Made by a program: the position numbers and the translations under genes
Shown: in pieces, positions 7,101-13,479 of the stretch
How the letters are laid out: each line of letters starts with the position of its first letter
Numbering within the stretch: position 1 is the stretch's first letter
Assembly: GCA_016205965.1 (NCBI GenBank)
Contig: JACQSM010000080.1
Location: 1-24,631 of the forward strand
Origin: Candidatus Uhrbacteria bacterium
Lineage (GTDB): Bacteria > Patescibacteriota > Patescibacteriia > SG8-24
DNA: 24,631 nt
Direction: 5' to 3'
Notes under the pieces: model-generated
What the model saw: the letters and a program-made list of their open reading frames with translations, nothing else
Database searches by the model: none
What the model was told of the DNA's origin: nothing

Positions 7101-8909
7101 CACCTTCTCTTGCGTCTCGGTGTGTTTTCAACCTTACACGCGAAACGATTTTCCTATCGCGGCGGCATCCGTCCCGGATTCACTGTGCATGTCTCGCATT
7201 ACGAAAATATCCGCCGTTTCGCCGAAACGGTCGGAGAGGGTTTGCTTGAGAACAAAAAAGCCGTGCTTCGATCGATGGTTCGCCGCCTGGATGCAACGTA
7301 TGCAGGAACCGGCGGCATCATTGCTCGCGGCACCAAGGATATCGTCCCCGTCGTCGTTCTGGAAGCAATACGGGAGCAGATGGCCCATAACGGCGTCGGC
7401 ATCGCTGCCTTCGCCCGCGATATTGGCGTATCGCCCCGTTTGTTTCACGACGACTATCGGCGCATCGGTTTCAGCAGAGCTGTCGTCGATCGCATCGCTG
7501 ATGGTCTGGATTCGCCCGATTTGAAAGCGCTGGCAACCAGCGATATGTATTGGGATGAGATTGTCGCGATCACCGCCAAGGGCGAAGAGATGACGTATGA
7601 TCTTGAAGTTCCTGGCAGCCATAATTTCGTCGCCAACGATATCATCGTTCATAATTCCCATGCCGCCTCCTACGCCATCGTCGCCTACCAGACCGCCTAT
7701 CTCAAAGCCAACTATCCGGTCGAGTTCATGACCGCGGTGCTGACGGCCGAATCGGGCAATACCGACACCATCGCCGAAGCGGTCACCGAGTGCGCCAAGA
7801 TGGGCATCACGGTGCTGCCGCCGGACGTCAATTCGTCGGGCGCCAGTTTCACCTACATCGACGACAAGACGATCCGCTTCGGATTGATCGCGGTAAAAAA
7901 TTTGGGCAGCGACATGATCGATGCAGTCATCGCCGAGCGCGTCGCCCGCGGACCGTTCATCGGCGTCACCGATTTTTCGACCCGCATCGCCAACAAGAGC
8001 TTCAACAAAAAATCCCTGGAAGCGCTGATCATGTCGGGGGCGATGGATTGCCTGGGCGAGCGCAACCAGCTCCTGGCCAGCGTCGATCAGATCCTGTCGT
8101 TCCACAAGAACGCCATGCGCGACGTCGATTCGGGCCAGAAGACGCTGTTCTCGAGCGCGCCGCGGATGGCAGCCGCGGCCGAGATCGTGCTCCGGCCGGT
8201 GCCGGCGGCGACCAAGCGCGAGAAGCTGGCCTGGGAGCGCGAATTGCTCGGCCTGTACGTCTCGGCCCATCCTTTCAAGGAATACGCCGATTATTTTTCG
8301 GGCCTGCTGACGCAGATAGCTTCTTTGGATGCGGCCAAGCACAAGTCCGGGCTGGTGCTGGTCGGCGGCATCATCATGGAAGCCAAGCAGATCACCACCA
8401 AGAAGAACGACCTCATGGCCTTCATCCGGCTCGAAGACACCAGCGGCGGCATCGAGGCGGTGGTTTTTCCCTCGATCTTCAAAACGTCGGCCGCGGTCTG
8501 GGTCAAGGACGCGCCGGTGCTGATTTACGGCAAGTTCGAGGAGCGCGAAGGCGAGAAGAAAATCTTGTGCGAGAAGGTCCGTCCGCTGACGAACGAAAAT
8601 CTGGAAACATCCAGAAACGAATTGACCTTCGCGCTGCGGGCCGGGGGAGCGCCGGCCGCCGCGGTCTCGCCCATGACCGTCGAAGAGGCGACGGTCTGCG
8701 TGGCCGTGCCGCCGACGATGCCGAATTCCTTCGCCGAAGAATTGAAGCGCGTCTTTACGGCGCATCCGGGCGGCCGCCGGGTGTTCTTGGTGGTTCGCGG
8801 CAAGGGCGCTTCCAAGAAGATCGCGACCTCGTTTTCGATCGCCCTGGGCAGCGATTCCATCGCCGATATCGAGCGGCTGGTGGGGAAGGGCGCCGTGTTG
8901 CACGAGTGA
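4122..8909 (+). CDS. dnaE: DNA polymerase III alpha subunit with an in-frame intein
   Basis: This is the replicative polymerase catalytic subunit. After removal of the intein (residues 748-1178) the two exteins join to about 1164 residues, the normal DnaE length. The N-terminal PHP domain begins with HLHVHSHYSLL and continues through LALTDYGAMYGIIEFY. The Pol IIIα catalytic aspartates are present: PDVDMDF at 397-403 supplies D400 and D402, and LKSDFLG supplies D555, at almost the same numbering as the E. coli enzyme. The host sequence around the insertion is AYGFNK, then intein, then SHAASYAIVAYQTAYLKANYP, one of the most conserved DnaE segments. A C-terminal OB-fold region is visible around VLVGGIIMEAKQ. 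The ATG at 4122 is the natural start before the PHP motif; no strong ribosome binding site precedes it. The neighbouring upstream gene is unrelated and A+T-rich. The polymerase can be active only if the intein splices or the allele is otherwise repaired. Confidence 0.97.
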   Translation: MPSPFIHLHVHSHYSLLQALPQIDPLVKRAKEMGMESLALTDYGAMYGIIEFYEACTKAGIKPILGLEAYMAFEKLTDKRPRIDDRTTRLVLLAETLEGYKNLMQLSTAAHLEGFYYKPRIDKDLLREHAKGLIGLSGGAHGEIDKALAMDEFGKAEALAREYEGIFGTGNFFLEVQDRPEQEEQQAHNRELLKLSERTGIPLVATKDVHYLDHDDAEAHDVLLCIGNGRTVNEENRFSMLGADYSFVSAEHMVEAFKDFPGAVENTVKIAERCNVKLELGKWNFADIGIPEGKNYNTHLRDLAYEGMAAKAPEITDEIKTRLEYELDIICKKGYAPYFLVVSDYVQWARAQAIISTTRGSAAGSLVSYAIGITTVNPLAYKLPFERFLNPFRPSPPDVDMDFADERRDEVIAYVTDKYGKDKVAQICTFGTMAARAAVRDVGRGLGLPYGFVDRVAKMIPMGSQGFPMTVERALEENAELKKLADDDAQVKRLIDLAQRVEGCARHVSVHAAGVVIAPRPLTDFTPLQREPGGDKIITQYEMHAVEQAGVLKSDFLGIRNLSILGLAVKIIKQTKGVDIDIQNLPLDDELTYKRLADGDTIGLFQLGGSGMTRYLKELKPSNIFDIMAMVALFRPGPMDSIPDFIRRKHNPKLITYLDPRLKEILSMSYGIITYQDDVLLTAINLAGYNWEEADKLRKAMGKKIPAEMAAQKEKFLSGCVKNGLTKDKSNELWKLIEPFAAYGFNKCLTGDTKIMDPADGSYRTLREMFEDGRSGQVVALQSDRKVRAEKRFQAISNGKKPVFELVTRSGRRIRATANHPFMTMNGWTRLDDLQQGARIALARRLPCGPGAGGDERRWRTLGYLIAEGNLCHPHGIYFYSTRDEEIQDFIASLEPFENCKTTIDRSKSAASVYVGKRDPRQRNGLRSWLDELGVMGKRATEKFLPAAAYTLNSSELSQLLGGMWQGDGCIHPSAGGQIFYATSSAGLAEQVQHLLLRLGVFSTLHAKRFSYRGGIRPGFTVHVSHYENIRRFAETVGEGLLENKKAVLRSMVRRLDATYAGTGGIIARGTKDIVPVVVLEAIREQMAHNGVGIAAFARDIGVSPRLFHDDYRRIGFSRAVVDRIADGLDSPDLKALATSDMYWDEIVAITAKGEEMTYDLEVPGSHNFVANDIIVHNSHAASYAIVAYQTAYLKANYPVEFMTAVLTAESGNTDTIAEAVTECAKMGITVLPPDVNSSGASFTYIDDKTIRFGLIAVKNLGSDMIDAVIAERVARGPFIGVTDFSTRIANKSFNKKSLEALIMSGAMDCLGERNQLLASVDQILSFHKNAMRDVDSGQKTLFSSAPRMAAAAEIVLRPVPAATKREKLAWERELLGLYVSAHPFKEYADYFSGLLTQIASLDAAKHKSGLVLVGGIIMEAKQITTKKNDLMAFIRLEDTSGGIEAVVFPSIFKTSAAVWVKDAPVLIYGKFEEREGEKKILCEKVRPLTNENLETSRNELTFALRAGGAPAAAVSPMTVEEATVCVAVPPTMPNSFAEELKRVFTAHPGGRRVFLVVRGKGASKKIATSFSIALGSDSIADIERLVGKGAVLHE
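6363..7655 (+). mobile_element. Intein with LAGLIDADG homing endonuclease inside dnaE
   Basis: The intein is 431 residues, from Cys1 (CLTGDTKI, block A) to the terminal His430-Asn431 (IIVHN, block G), followed by Ser as the +1 extein residue. Block B has the TxxH motif as TANH at intein residues 70-73. Block F is YDLEVPGSHNFVAND, with Asp413 and His420. All splicing residues are therefore in place. Between the splicing halves are two LAGLIDADG-type helices, LGYLIAEG at 115-122 and LLGGMWQGDG at 213-222, each keeping its acidic residue (E121 and D221). The endonuclease therefore looks intact and potentially mobile. A further segment at about 329-385 resembles a helix-turn-helix (GIAAFARDIGVSPRLF). 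Codon choice is less biased to G/C at third positions than in the exteins, which fits recent arrival. The insertion lies between Lys and Ser of GFNK/SHAASYA, three residues after the site of the cyanobacterial split DnaE intein as I recall it. Confidence 0.95.
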
Positions 8910-8928
8910 AGCGGCGGCGTGTTAAACT
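8898..8928 (+). promoter_or_regulatory. Candidate extended -10 promoter for the baseplate-J-like gene
   Basis: TGTTAAACT at 8920-8928 forms a TGn extended -10 box, with a weak -35 candidate TTGCAC at 8898-8903 (19-base spacer). Just six bases separate the -10 box from the ATG at 8935, and no ribosome binding site is seen. This predicts a leaderless mRNA. Confidence 0.45.
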
Positions 8929-8934
8929 GATGCT

Positions 8935-10086
8935 ATGGCCCAATTTGATGAAACCATGATGCCGTCACCGGCGGCGCCGTCGCTGGCCGTATACCGTCGC
9001 ATCGCGCTGGCCTTCTTGCTGCTGACGGTGGTGGTCGCCGGAGCCGTGGCCTATTTCGCTTACGCCAAGGCGACGGTGGTCATCTTGTCGAATCAGGAGG
9101 ATGTGCGCACCGACTTCATCGTCGACGTGGCCAAGAAACCGGCCGTGGGCGAGGTCGCCGGCGGCGTCTACGAGGTCGCCGAGACCGTCACCAATGCCTT
9201 CCCTTCGACCTCGTTCGCCGAAGTTTCGACGCCGGCGACCGGGCGGGTCAAGATCATCAACGGGCTTTCTCGCTCGCAAGCCCTGGTCCAGCGCACCCGG
9301 CTGCTGACGCCGGCCGGAATCCTCTTTCGCATCAAAGAATCGGTGACCGTGCCCGCCGGCGGTTCGGTCGAGGTCGATGTGTTTGCCGACCAGCCCGGCC
9401 CGGCCGGCGATGTCGGAACCGCTACCTTCACCATCCCCGGATTGGCACCCGATCTACAGAAGAAAATAACCGCTGAAACGGTGACGCCGATCACCGGCGG
9501 CACCAAAGAGGTCCGCATGGTCACGACCGAGGACCTCGAAGGCGCCCATGCCGTGCTCAAGGAACGCATGGCTCGCGACCTCGCCGATCGTTTGCGAGCC
9601 AAGGCCCAGGATGACAAGGTGCCGATGACCGGTGAAATCATCACCATCGACGTCGTCGGCCGGACATCGGACAAGGCCGTCGGCAGCGAAGCCGAAACGT
9701 TTACGGTATCGACCACGGTTCGGGCCACCGGCGTGTTCTACGACAAGGACGCCTTCGACGCCCGCGTCAGCACCCGTCTCAAAGAAGCGGTCGCCGCCGG
9801 GCGCGCGATCCTGCGTTACGAAATCGACAAGGGCGCCAGCCTGATCGAAAAGCGCGACCTGGTCGCCGGCCGGGCCAACATCCACGTCTTTGCCCGCGGC
9901 ACGACCGTGCTGGCGGTTTCGAGTCCGGCGCTCGACCCGGAAAAATTGGCCGGCATCTCGGTCGACGCCGCCGTCACCTATCTGCAGAAAGTCCCCGGCG
10001 TTTCCTCGGCCTCGATCCGGGCCACGCCGTTCTGGTCCGGCCGGATGCCGAACGCGCCTGAACGTATAAAGGTAGAGGTGAGATGA
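8935..10086 (+). CDS. Membrane-anchored baseplate-J-like beta-domain protein
   Basis: After a short cytoplasmic tail there is one transmembrane segment at about residues 22-43 (IALAFLLLTVVVAGAVAYFAYA). The long remainder is predicted to lie outside the membrane. The sequence has STPATGRVKIIN and TPAGILFRIKESVTVPAGGSVEV, then a DQPGPAGDVGTATFTIPGL stretch. This resembles the beta-rich fold annotated as baseplate J/gp47-like in phage tails and, with an N-terminal anchor, in many CPR genomes. The rest alternates helical stretches and strands without catalytic residues I can name. It begins 25 bases after the dnaE stop on the same strand and ends ten bases before the next, A+T-rich, gene. In CPR cells it may form part of a cell-envelope assembly; this is inference from the fold resemblance. 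No other tail or baseplate genes are in the window, so it is not a prophage remnant on present evidence. Confidence 0.6.
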   Translation: MAQFDETMMPSPAAPSLAVYRRIALAFLLLTVVVAGAVAYFAYAKATVVILSNQEDVRTDFIVDVAKKPAVGEVAGGVYEVAETVTNAFPSTSFAEVSTPATGRVKIINGLSRSQALVQRTRLLTPAGILFRIKESVTVPAGGSVEVDVFADQPGPAGDVGTATFTIPGLAPDLQKKITAETVTPITGGTKEVRMVTTEDLEGAHAVLKERMARDLADRLRAKAQDDKVPMTGEIITIDVVGRTSDKAVGSEAETFTVSTTVRATGVFYDKDAFDARVSTRLKEAVAAGRAILRYEIDKGASLIEKRDLVAGRANIHVFARGTTVLAVSSPALDPEKLAGISVDAAVTYLQKVPGVSSASIRATPFWSGRMPNAPERIKVEVR

Positions 10087-10096
10087 CCTCGAGAAT

Positions 10097-10537
10097 ATGA
10101 AATCAAAAGTAAAATTACTGATCGCGAAAATTTTTGAGGTATCATCTGAATTGACTGCGGTGACAAAGCGGCCATTCACTCCGGACGGTCACATGGTCGG
10201 CAGCATGGGAGAAATTTTTGGAAAGTTTTATTATGGAATCGATTTGTATCCACCGGGTCAGAAGGGCCATGACGGCACATGGAAGGGACGGCAGGTTCAG
10301 ATAAAGGCAACGCAAGGAGATTCAGTCGAATTAAAAGGCAGAACAGAATTGCTGCTCGTTTTAAAGATCAATAAAGATGGCACGTACGCGGAAATTTATA
10401 ACGGCGATGGTCACAGACCTTGGCTGGCACTGGCTCATAGAAAGCCAACTAAATCCGGCGAAATTAGTATTTCACTGAAGAGGTTATCAGAGCTCAATAA
10501 AAAAGTTTCAAAAAAAGACCGGATGGCAATGGTTTAA
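10097..10537 (+). CDS. DUF6998-like protein, possible PD-(D/E)XK-type fold
   Basis: The 146-residue protein has the core GSMGEIFGKFYYG at 35-47, then LYPPGQKGHDGTWKG and RQVQIKATQGDSVELKG. This pattern matches the family I know as DUF6998. The spacing Glu39, Asp59, Gln68-Ile-Lys70 is similar to the acidic and E/QxK residues of PD-(D/E)XK nucleases, which suggests a nuclease-like fold; this is inference, not a known activity. There is no signal peptide or membrane segment. It lies in an A+T-rich islet (10097-11428) between two G+C-rich genes, and its codon use differs from both sides, a sign of transfer. It could be a restriction or defence component or an unrelated DNA-binding domain. Confidence 0.6.
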   Translation: MKSKVKLLIAKIFEVSSELTAVTKRPFTPDGHMVGSMGEIFGKFYYGIDLYPPGQKGHDGTWKGRQVQIKATQGDSVELKGRTELLLVLKINKDGTYAEIYNGDGHRPWLALAHRKPTKSGEISISLKRLSELNKKVSKKDRMAMV

Positions 10538-10567
10538 CAGCCCAAGGATTTTGACTTGTTTTCGTTG

Positions 10568-10596
10568 TTGACCTATGGCAACGGCCGGTGTAGGTT
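10568..10596 (+). promoter_or_regulatory. Candidate promoter for the HEPN module
   Basis: TTGACC at 10568-10573 is followed after 17 bases by TAGGTT at 10591-10596. The -35 is good and the -10 is weak. Initiation near 10603 would leave a leader of about 17 bases before the ATG at 10620. The 82-base gap after the DUF6998-like gene shows nothing else. Confidence 0.35.
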
Positions 10597-10619
10597 TCTG
10601 ACGACTTCATGAGAATGAC

Positions 10620-11024
10620 ATGCTGAATCAGGAAGAGCTAAAAGACCTCGCGAAGGCGCGTCTTGAGGAGGCGCGGATACTACACGACAATAGTAAATAT
10701 GATGGTGCTGTCTATTTGTGTGGCTATGCGATAGAATTGACGCTTAAGTACGTTGTGTTGCGCGATAGACTTTGGGGTTTTCCTGAAGAGCAAGACGAAT
10801 TTAAGTTATATGAAGAGGCTAAAACGCACGACCTTGAAAAATTATTGAGGTTAGCGGATAAGATGCAGCTTTTGAACGACAGGACTTTTCAGATCCCATG
10901 GAATTATGTTAATAATTGGCGATCGGAATTTAGATATAGACCAGTAGGTACCGCCTCTGTCTTGGATTCAGCTCAAATGCTTCCGTCCGCGCGTGATATA
11001 ATGACCGCGCTCGGAGTATCCTAG
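10620..11024 (+). CDS. HEPN domain protein
   Basis: The all-helical sequence has the HEPN signature YDGAVYLCGYAIELTLKYVVL at about residues 27-47. A second helical region follows (AKTHDLEKLLRLADKMQLL), and a WRSEFRYRP motif sits near the C terminus. HEPN proteins include toxin RNases and nucleotide-binding partners of minimal nucleotidyltransferases. The catalytic Rx4-6H motif of the RNase members is not apparent here, so activity is uncertain. The length of 134 residues is typical. It is followed after two bases by an unknown ORF (11027), with GGAG a little upstream of that start, suggesting a co-translated pair. The A+T-rich composition contrasts with thrS and the baseplate-J-like gene. A two-gene toxin-antitoxin-like module is the favoured reading, but no MNT nucleotidyltransferase motif is present in the partner. 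Confidence 0.75.
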   Translation: MLNQEELKDLAKARLEEARILHDNSKYDGAVYLCGYAIELTLKYVVLRDRLWGFPEEQDEFKLYEEAKTHDLEKLLRLADKMQLLNDRTFQIPWNYVNNWRSEFRYRPVGTASVLDSAQMLPSARDIMTALGVS

Positions 11025-11026
11025 TT

Positions 11027-11428
11027 ATGATGATGGATACAGCGACCAAAAATAAATTAGAGGAGGTAGTCAAGACTCTTGAAAAAAGCAAGGGTGAATT
11101 AAAATTATTCGCATGTGTTTGGAAGGATGATGTAAAGAAGTGGGATGTAATAGTAAGTGCCGATTGGGTGATTTATGATAAATTGAAAGAGAATTTAGGT
11201 GTCATCTTTGATGCATTCAAGGGTAAGTTTAATGGCGAGTTTGCGTTAAGATTTTCTGGAATTTATCCCTTGAACAAGGATGAACCTTTTGTTAAGGAAG
11301 TAACAAAGCTATTCTCGTTTACGACTGGAAGCATGGAACTAAACGAGGTCCGTTTTGGTGATGTAAGGGTCGATAAGATGGTGCTGTTTGTGTCGCGAGG
11401 TGATGACGAAGAACAGGGTAAGAAATAG
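11027..11428 (+). CDS. Hypothetical partner of the HEPN protein, 133 aa
   Basis: I do not recognise this family with confidence. Three consecutive ATG codons (11027, 11030, 11033) could serve as start. The sequence begins with a charged helix (KLEEVVKTLEKSKGELKLF), then WKDDVKKWDVIVSADWVIYDKL. Further on are an RFSGIYPLNKDEPFV segment and a C-terminal DKMVLFVSRGDDEE, giving an alternating alpha/beta pattern. There is no GSx10DxD motif, so it is not a standard MNT-type nucleotidyltransferase. Its start is two bases after the HEPN gene stop and it ends nine bases before thrS, which has quite different base composition. Tight pairing with a HEPN gene suggests a functional partner, such as an antitoxin or a binding subunit; that is inferred from position only. 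Confidence 0.6.
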   Translation: MMMDTATKNKLEEVVKTLEKSKGELKLFACVWKDDVKKWDVIVSADWVIYDKLKENLGVIFDAFKGKFNGEFALRFSGIYPLNKDEPFVKEVTKLFSFTTGSMELNEVRFGDVRVDKMVLFVSRGDDEEQGKK

Positions 11429-11437
11429 AAGCATCAT

Positions 11438-13264
11438 ATGCCCGCCATCAAACCGTCCGATTTCACCCCCGTCAACACCATGCGCCACTCGGCCGCCCAC
11501 GTTTTGGCCGCCGCCGTCATGGAGCTTTTTCCCGAGGCCAAACTGGGCGTCGGGCCGGTCATTGAGAACGGTTTTTTTTACGACGTCGAGCTGGCCAAGC
11601 CGCTGACGCCGGTCGATCTGCAGCGTCTCGAGAAGCGCATGGCCAAGATCATCCAGCGCAACGAGCCGTTCGTACGCGAAGAGATGAAGCTCGACGACGC
11701 CATCTCTTTTTTCGAAAAGCTCGGCCAGAAGTTCAAAGTCGAGCTGCTCAAGGACATCAAGACCAAGGGCACGACTTCGATGAAAGAAGATGAAGAAGGC
11801 GACATCGACGCCGCCAAGCCGGACGTCGCCTCGATCTATCGCACCGGCAAGTTCGTCGACCTGTGCCGCGGTCCTCATGTGAAGTCCTCGCGCGAGATCG
11901 GCGCGGTCAAACTGCGTTCGATCGCCGGCGCCTACTGGCGCGGCAACGAGAAGAACCCGATGCTTCAGCGCATCTACGGCTTGGCGTTCGCGACCCAGGC
12001 GGATCTCGACGCGCATCTCACGATGGTCGCCGAGTCCGAGAAACGCGATCACCGCAAGCTCGGTCCCGAACTCGACCTGTTCGCTTTTTCGGCGCTGGTC
12101 GGCCCGGGATTGCCGCTGTTCACCCCGCGCGGCACCATGATGCGGCGCGAGCTCGAAACGTTCGTGTTGTCTTTGCAGGAACCGTTCGGCTACACCCGCG
12201 TCTGGATTCCGCATCTGGCCAAGAGCGACCTCTACAAGACTTCCGGCCACTGGGACAAATTTCAGGACGACCTGTTCCACGTGAAGAGCAAGAAGAGCGA
12301 TGACGAGTTCGTCTTGAAGCCGATGAACTGCCCGCATCACACCCAGATTTTCGCCTCGCAGCTGCGCTCATACCGCGACCTGCCGCTGCGCTACGGCGAA
12401 GTCACGACCGTATACCGCGACGAGAACACCGGCCAGCTCCAGGGCCTGTCGCGGGTCCGCTCGATCACCCAGGACGACGCTCACGTGTTCTGCCGGCTCG
12501 ACCAGGTCGAGCAGGAAGCGGCCAACGTCTACAAGATCATCACCAAGTTCTACGCGGCTTTCAAAATGCCGCTGCGAATCCGGTTGTCGGTTCATGATCC
12601 GAAGAACAAGAAAGCCTATCTCGGTTCCGACGAGGTCTGGGCCAAGGCCGAAGGGACGCTCAAGGCCCTGCTCAAGAAATTCAAGCGCGACTATGAAATC
12701 GGCGTCGGGGAGGCGGCCTTCTACGGCCCGAAGATCGACTTCATCGCCAAGGACGCCATCGGCCGCGAGTGGCAGCTGGCGACCATCCAGCTCGACTTCA
12801 ATCTGCCCGAGCGCTTCACCCTCGAGTACGTCGGCGACGACGGAGCCAAGCACCGGCCGGTGATGATCCATCGGGCCATTCTCGGTTCGGTCGAGCGCTT
12901 CATGGGCGTGCTGATCGAGCACTTCGCCGGGGCGTTTCCGACCTGGCTGGCGCCCGTTCAAGTCCAGATCATTCCGGTCGGCAAGGATCACTGGAAAGTG
13001 GCCAAGAAATTGCGCGAGATGCTGGCGGTCGAGGGGATTCGGGCCGCGTCCGACGACCTGCGCGACACCGTCGGCTACAAGATCCGCAAGGCGGAGAAGC
13101 TCAAGATTCCGTACATGCTGGTGATCGGCGACAAGGAAAAGTCGCTCAAGAAGCTCAATGTCCGTATCCGCGGCAAGAAGAACGAGAAGCAGGTGGCGCT
13201 CAAGGCGTTCATCGCCAAAGTGAAAAAAGAGATCGCCGAGCGTAAGCCGACACTGACCGTATAG
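11438..13264 (+). CDS. thrS: Threonine--tRNA ligase lacking the N-terminal TGS domain
   Basis: ThrRS charges tRNA-Thr with threonine. The protein (608 residues) starts directly in the editing/second additional domain: MRHSAAHVLAAAVMELFP supplies the HxxxH pair and DLCRGPHV the later cysteine/histidine motif. The class II catalytic core follows with KPMNCPHHTQIF. The zinc ligands are C298, H349 (in QDDAHVFC) and H478 (in HRAILGSVERF), equivalent to C334, H385 and H511 of the E. coli enzyme. Motif 2 (YRDENTGQLQGLSRVRS) and motif 3 (GSVERFMGVLIEH) are intact. The anticodon-binding domain covers the last hundred or so residues (VQIIPVGKDHWKVA onwards). The first ATG of the frame, at 11438, lies only a few residues before the editing domain, so the ubiquitin-like TGS domain of longer ThrRSs is absent. 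It ends just before a palindromic element that may terminate transcription. Confidence 0.96.
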   Translation: MPAIKPSDFTPVNTMRHSAAHVLAAAVMELFPEAKLGVGPVIENGFFYDVELAKPLTPVDLQRLEKRMAKIIQRNEPFVREEMKLDDAISFFEKLGQKFKVELLKDIKTKGTTSMKEDEEGDIDAAKPDVASIYRTGKFVDLCRGPHVKSSREIGAVKLRSIAGAYWRGNEKNPMLQRIYGLAFATQADLDAHLTMVAESEKRDHRKLGPELDLFAFSALVGPGLPLFTPRGTMMRRELETFVLSLQEPFGYTRVWIPHLAKSDLYKTSGHWDKFQDDLFHVKSKKSDDEFVLKPMNCPHHTQIFASQLRSYRDLPLRYGEVTTVYRDENTGQLQGLSRVRSITQDDAHVFCRLDQVEQEAANVYKIITKFYAAFKMPLRIRLSVHDPKNKKAYLGSDEVWAKAEGTLKALLKKFKRDYEIGVGEAAFYGPKIDFIAKDAIGREWQLATIQLDFNLPERFTLEYVGDDGAKHRPVMIHRAILGSVERFMGVLIEHFAGAFPTWLAPVQVQIIPVGKDHWKVAKKLREMLAVEGIRAASDDLRDTVGYKIRKAEKLKIPYMLVIGDKEKSLKKLNVRIRGKKNEKQVALKAFIAKVKKEIAERKPTLTV

Positions 13265-13269
13265 TAAGA

Positions 13270-13341
13270 ATCAGGAGGCGGCCCTTTAGGGCCGCCTACG
13301 AACCGACGGATTGTAGGGCGGCCTGAAGCCGCCCTCCTGAT
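13270..13341. repeat. REP-like palindromic element, copy 1 (double hairpin)
   Basis: A nine-base outer inverted repeat (ATCAGGAGG at 13270-13278 and CCTCCTGAT at 13333-13341) encloses two G+C-rich hairpins. The left is AGGCGGCCC / GGGCCGCCT with a TTTA loop at 13276-13297. The right is AGGGCGGC / GCCGCCCT at 13315-13335 with a CTGA-type loop. A small CTAC/GTAG stem lies between them. It sits between the convergent 3' ends of thrS and the coiled-coil gene, where it may also act as a two-way terminator, though no long T run follows. The right half matches elements at 18591-18615 and 23421-23446. Confidence 0.7.
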
Positions 13342-13344
13342 ACT

Positions 13345-13479
13345 TTATTTACTCAACAGGCCTTTGCCCGGCCGCAGATTTTTTTTCGCCGCTTCCGATC
13401 CGCGCTGACGAGCCAGGCGCATCCGATTCACCTCTTCCGGCGTGGCGTTGAAATCGCTCAATGCTTTGAGCGCGGCGGA
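13345..13479 (-). other. In-frame continuation of the coiled-coil gene beyond its TAA
   Basis: On the minus strand the frame of the gene at 13480-14301 stays open for 44 codons after its TAA (13480-13482) and ends at a second TAA (13345-13347). The encoded text runs SAALKALSDFNATPEEVNRM and on to KKNLRPGKGLLSK. Its G/C-rich third positions and charged helical style match the upstream protein. The second stop falls just before palindromic element copy 1. It reads like the true C terminus of the protein, cut off by one nonsense codon, for example Tyr TAC/TAT changed to TAA. Confidence 0.55.

Noticed and set aside
7134..8903. Long minus-strand open frame of 589 codons opposite the second half of dnaE
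   Set aside because: Same reason: antisense shadow with low-complexity arginine, aspartate and glycine-rich text.
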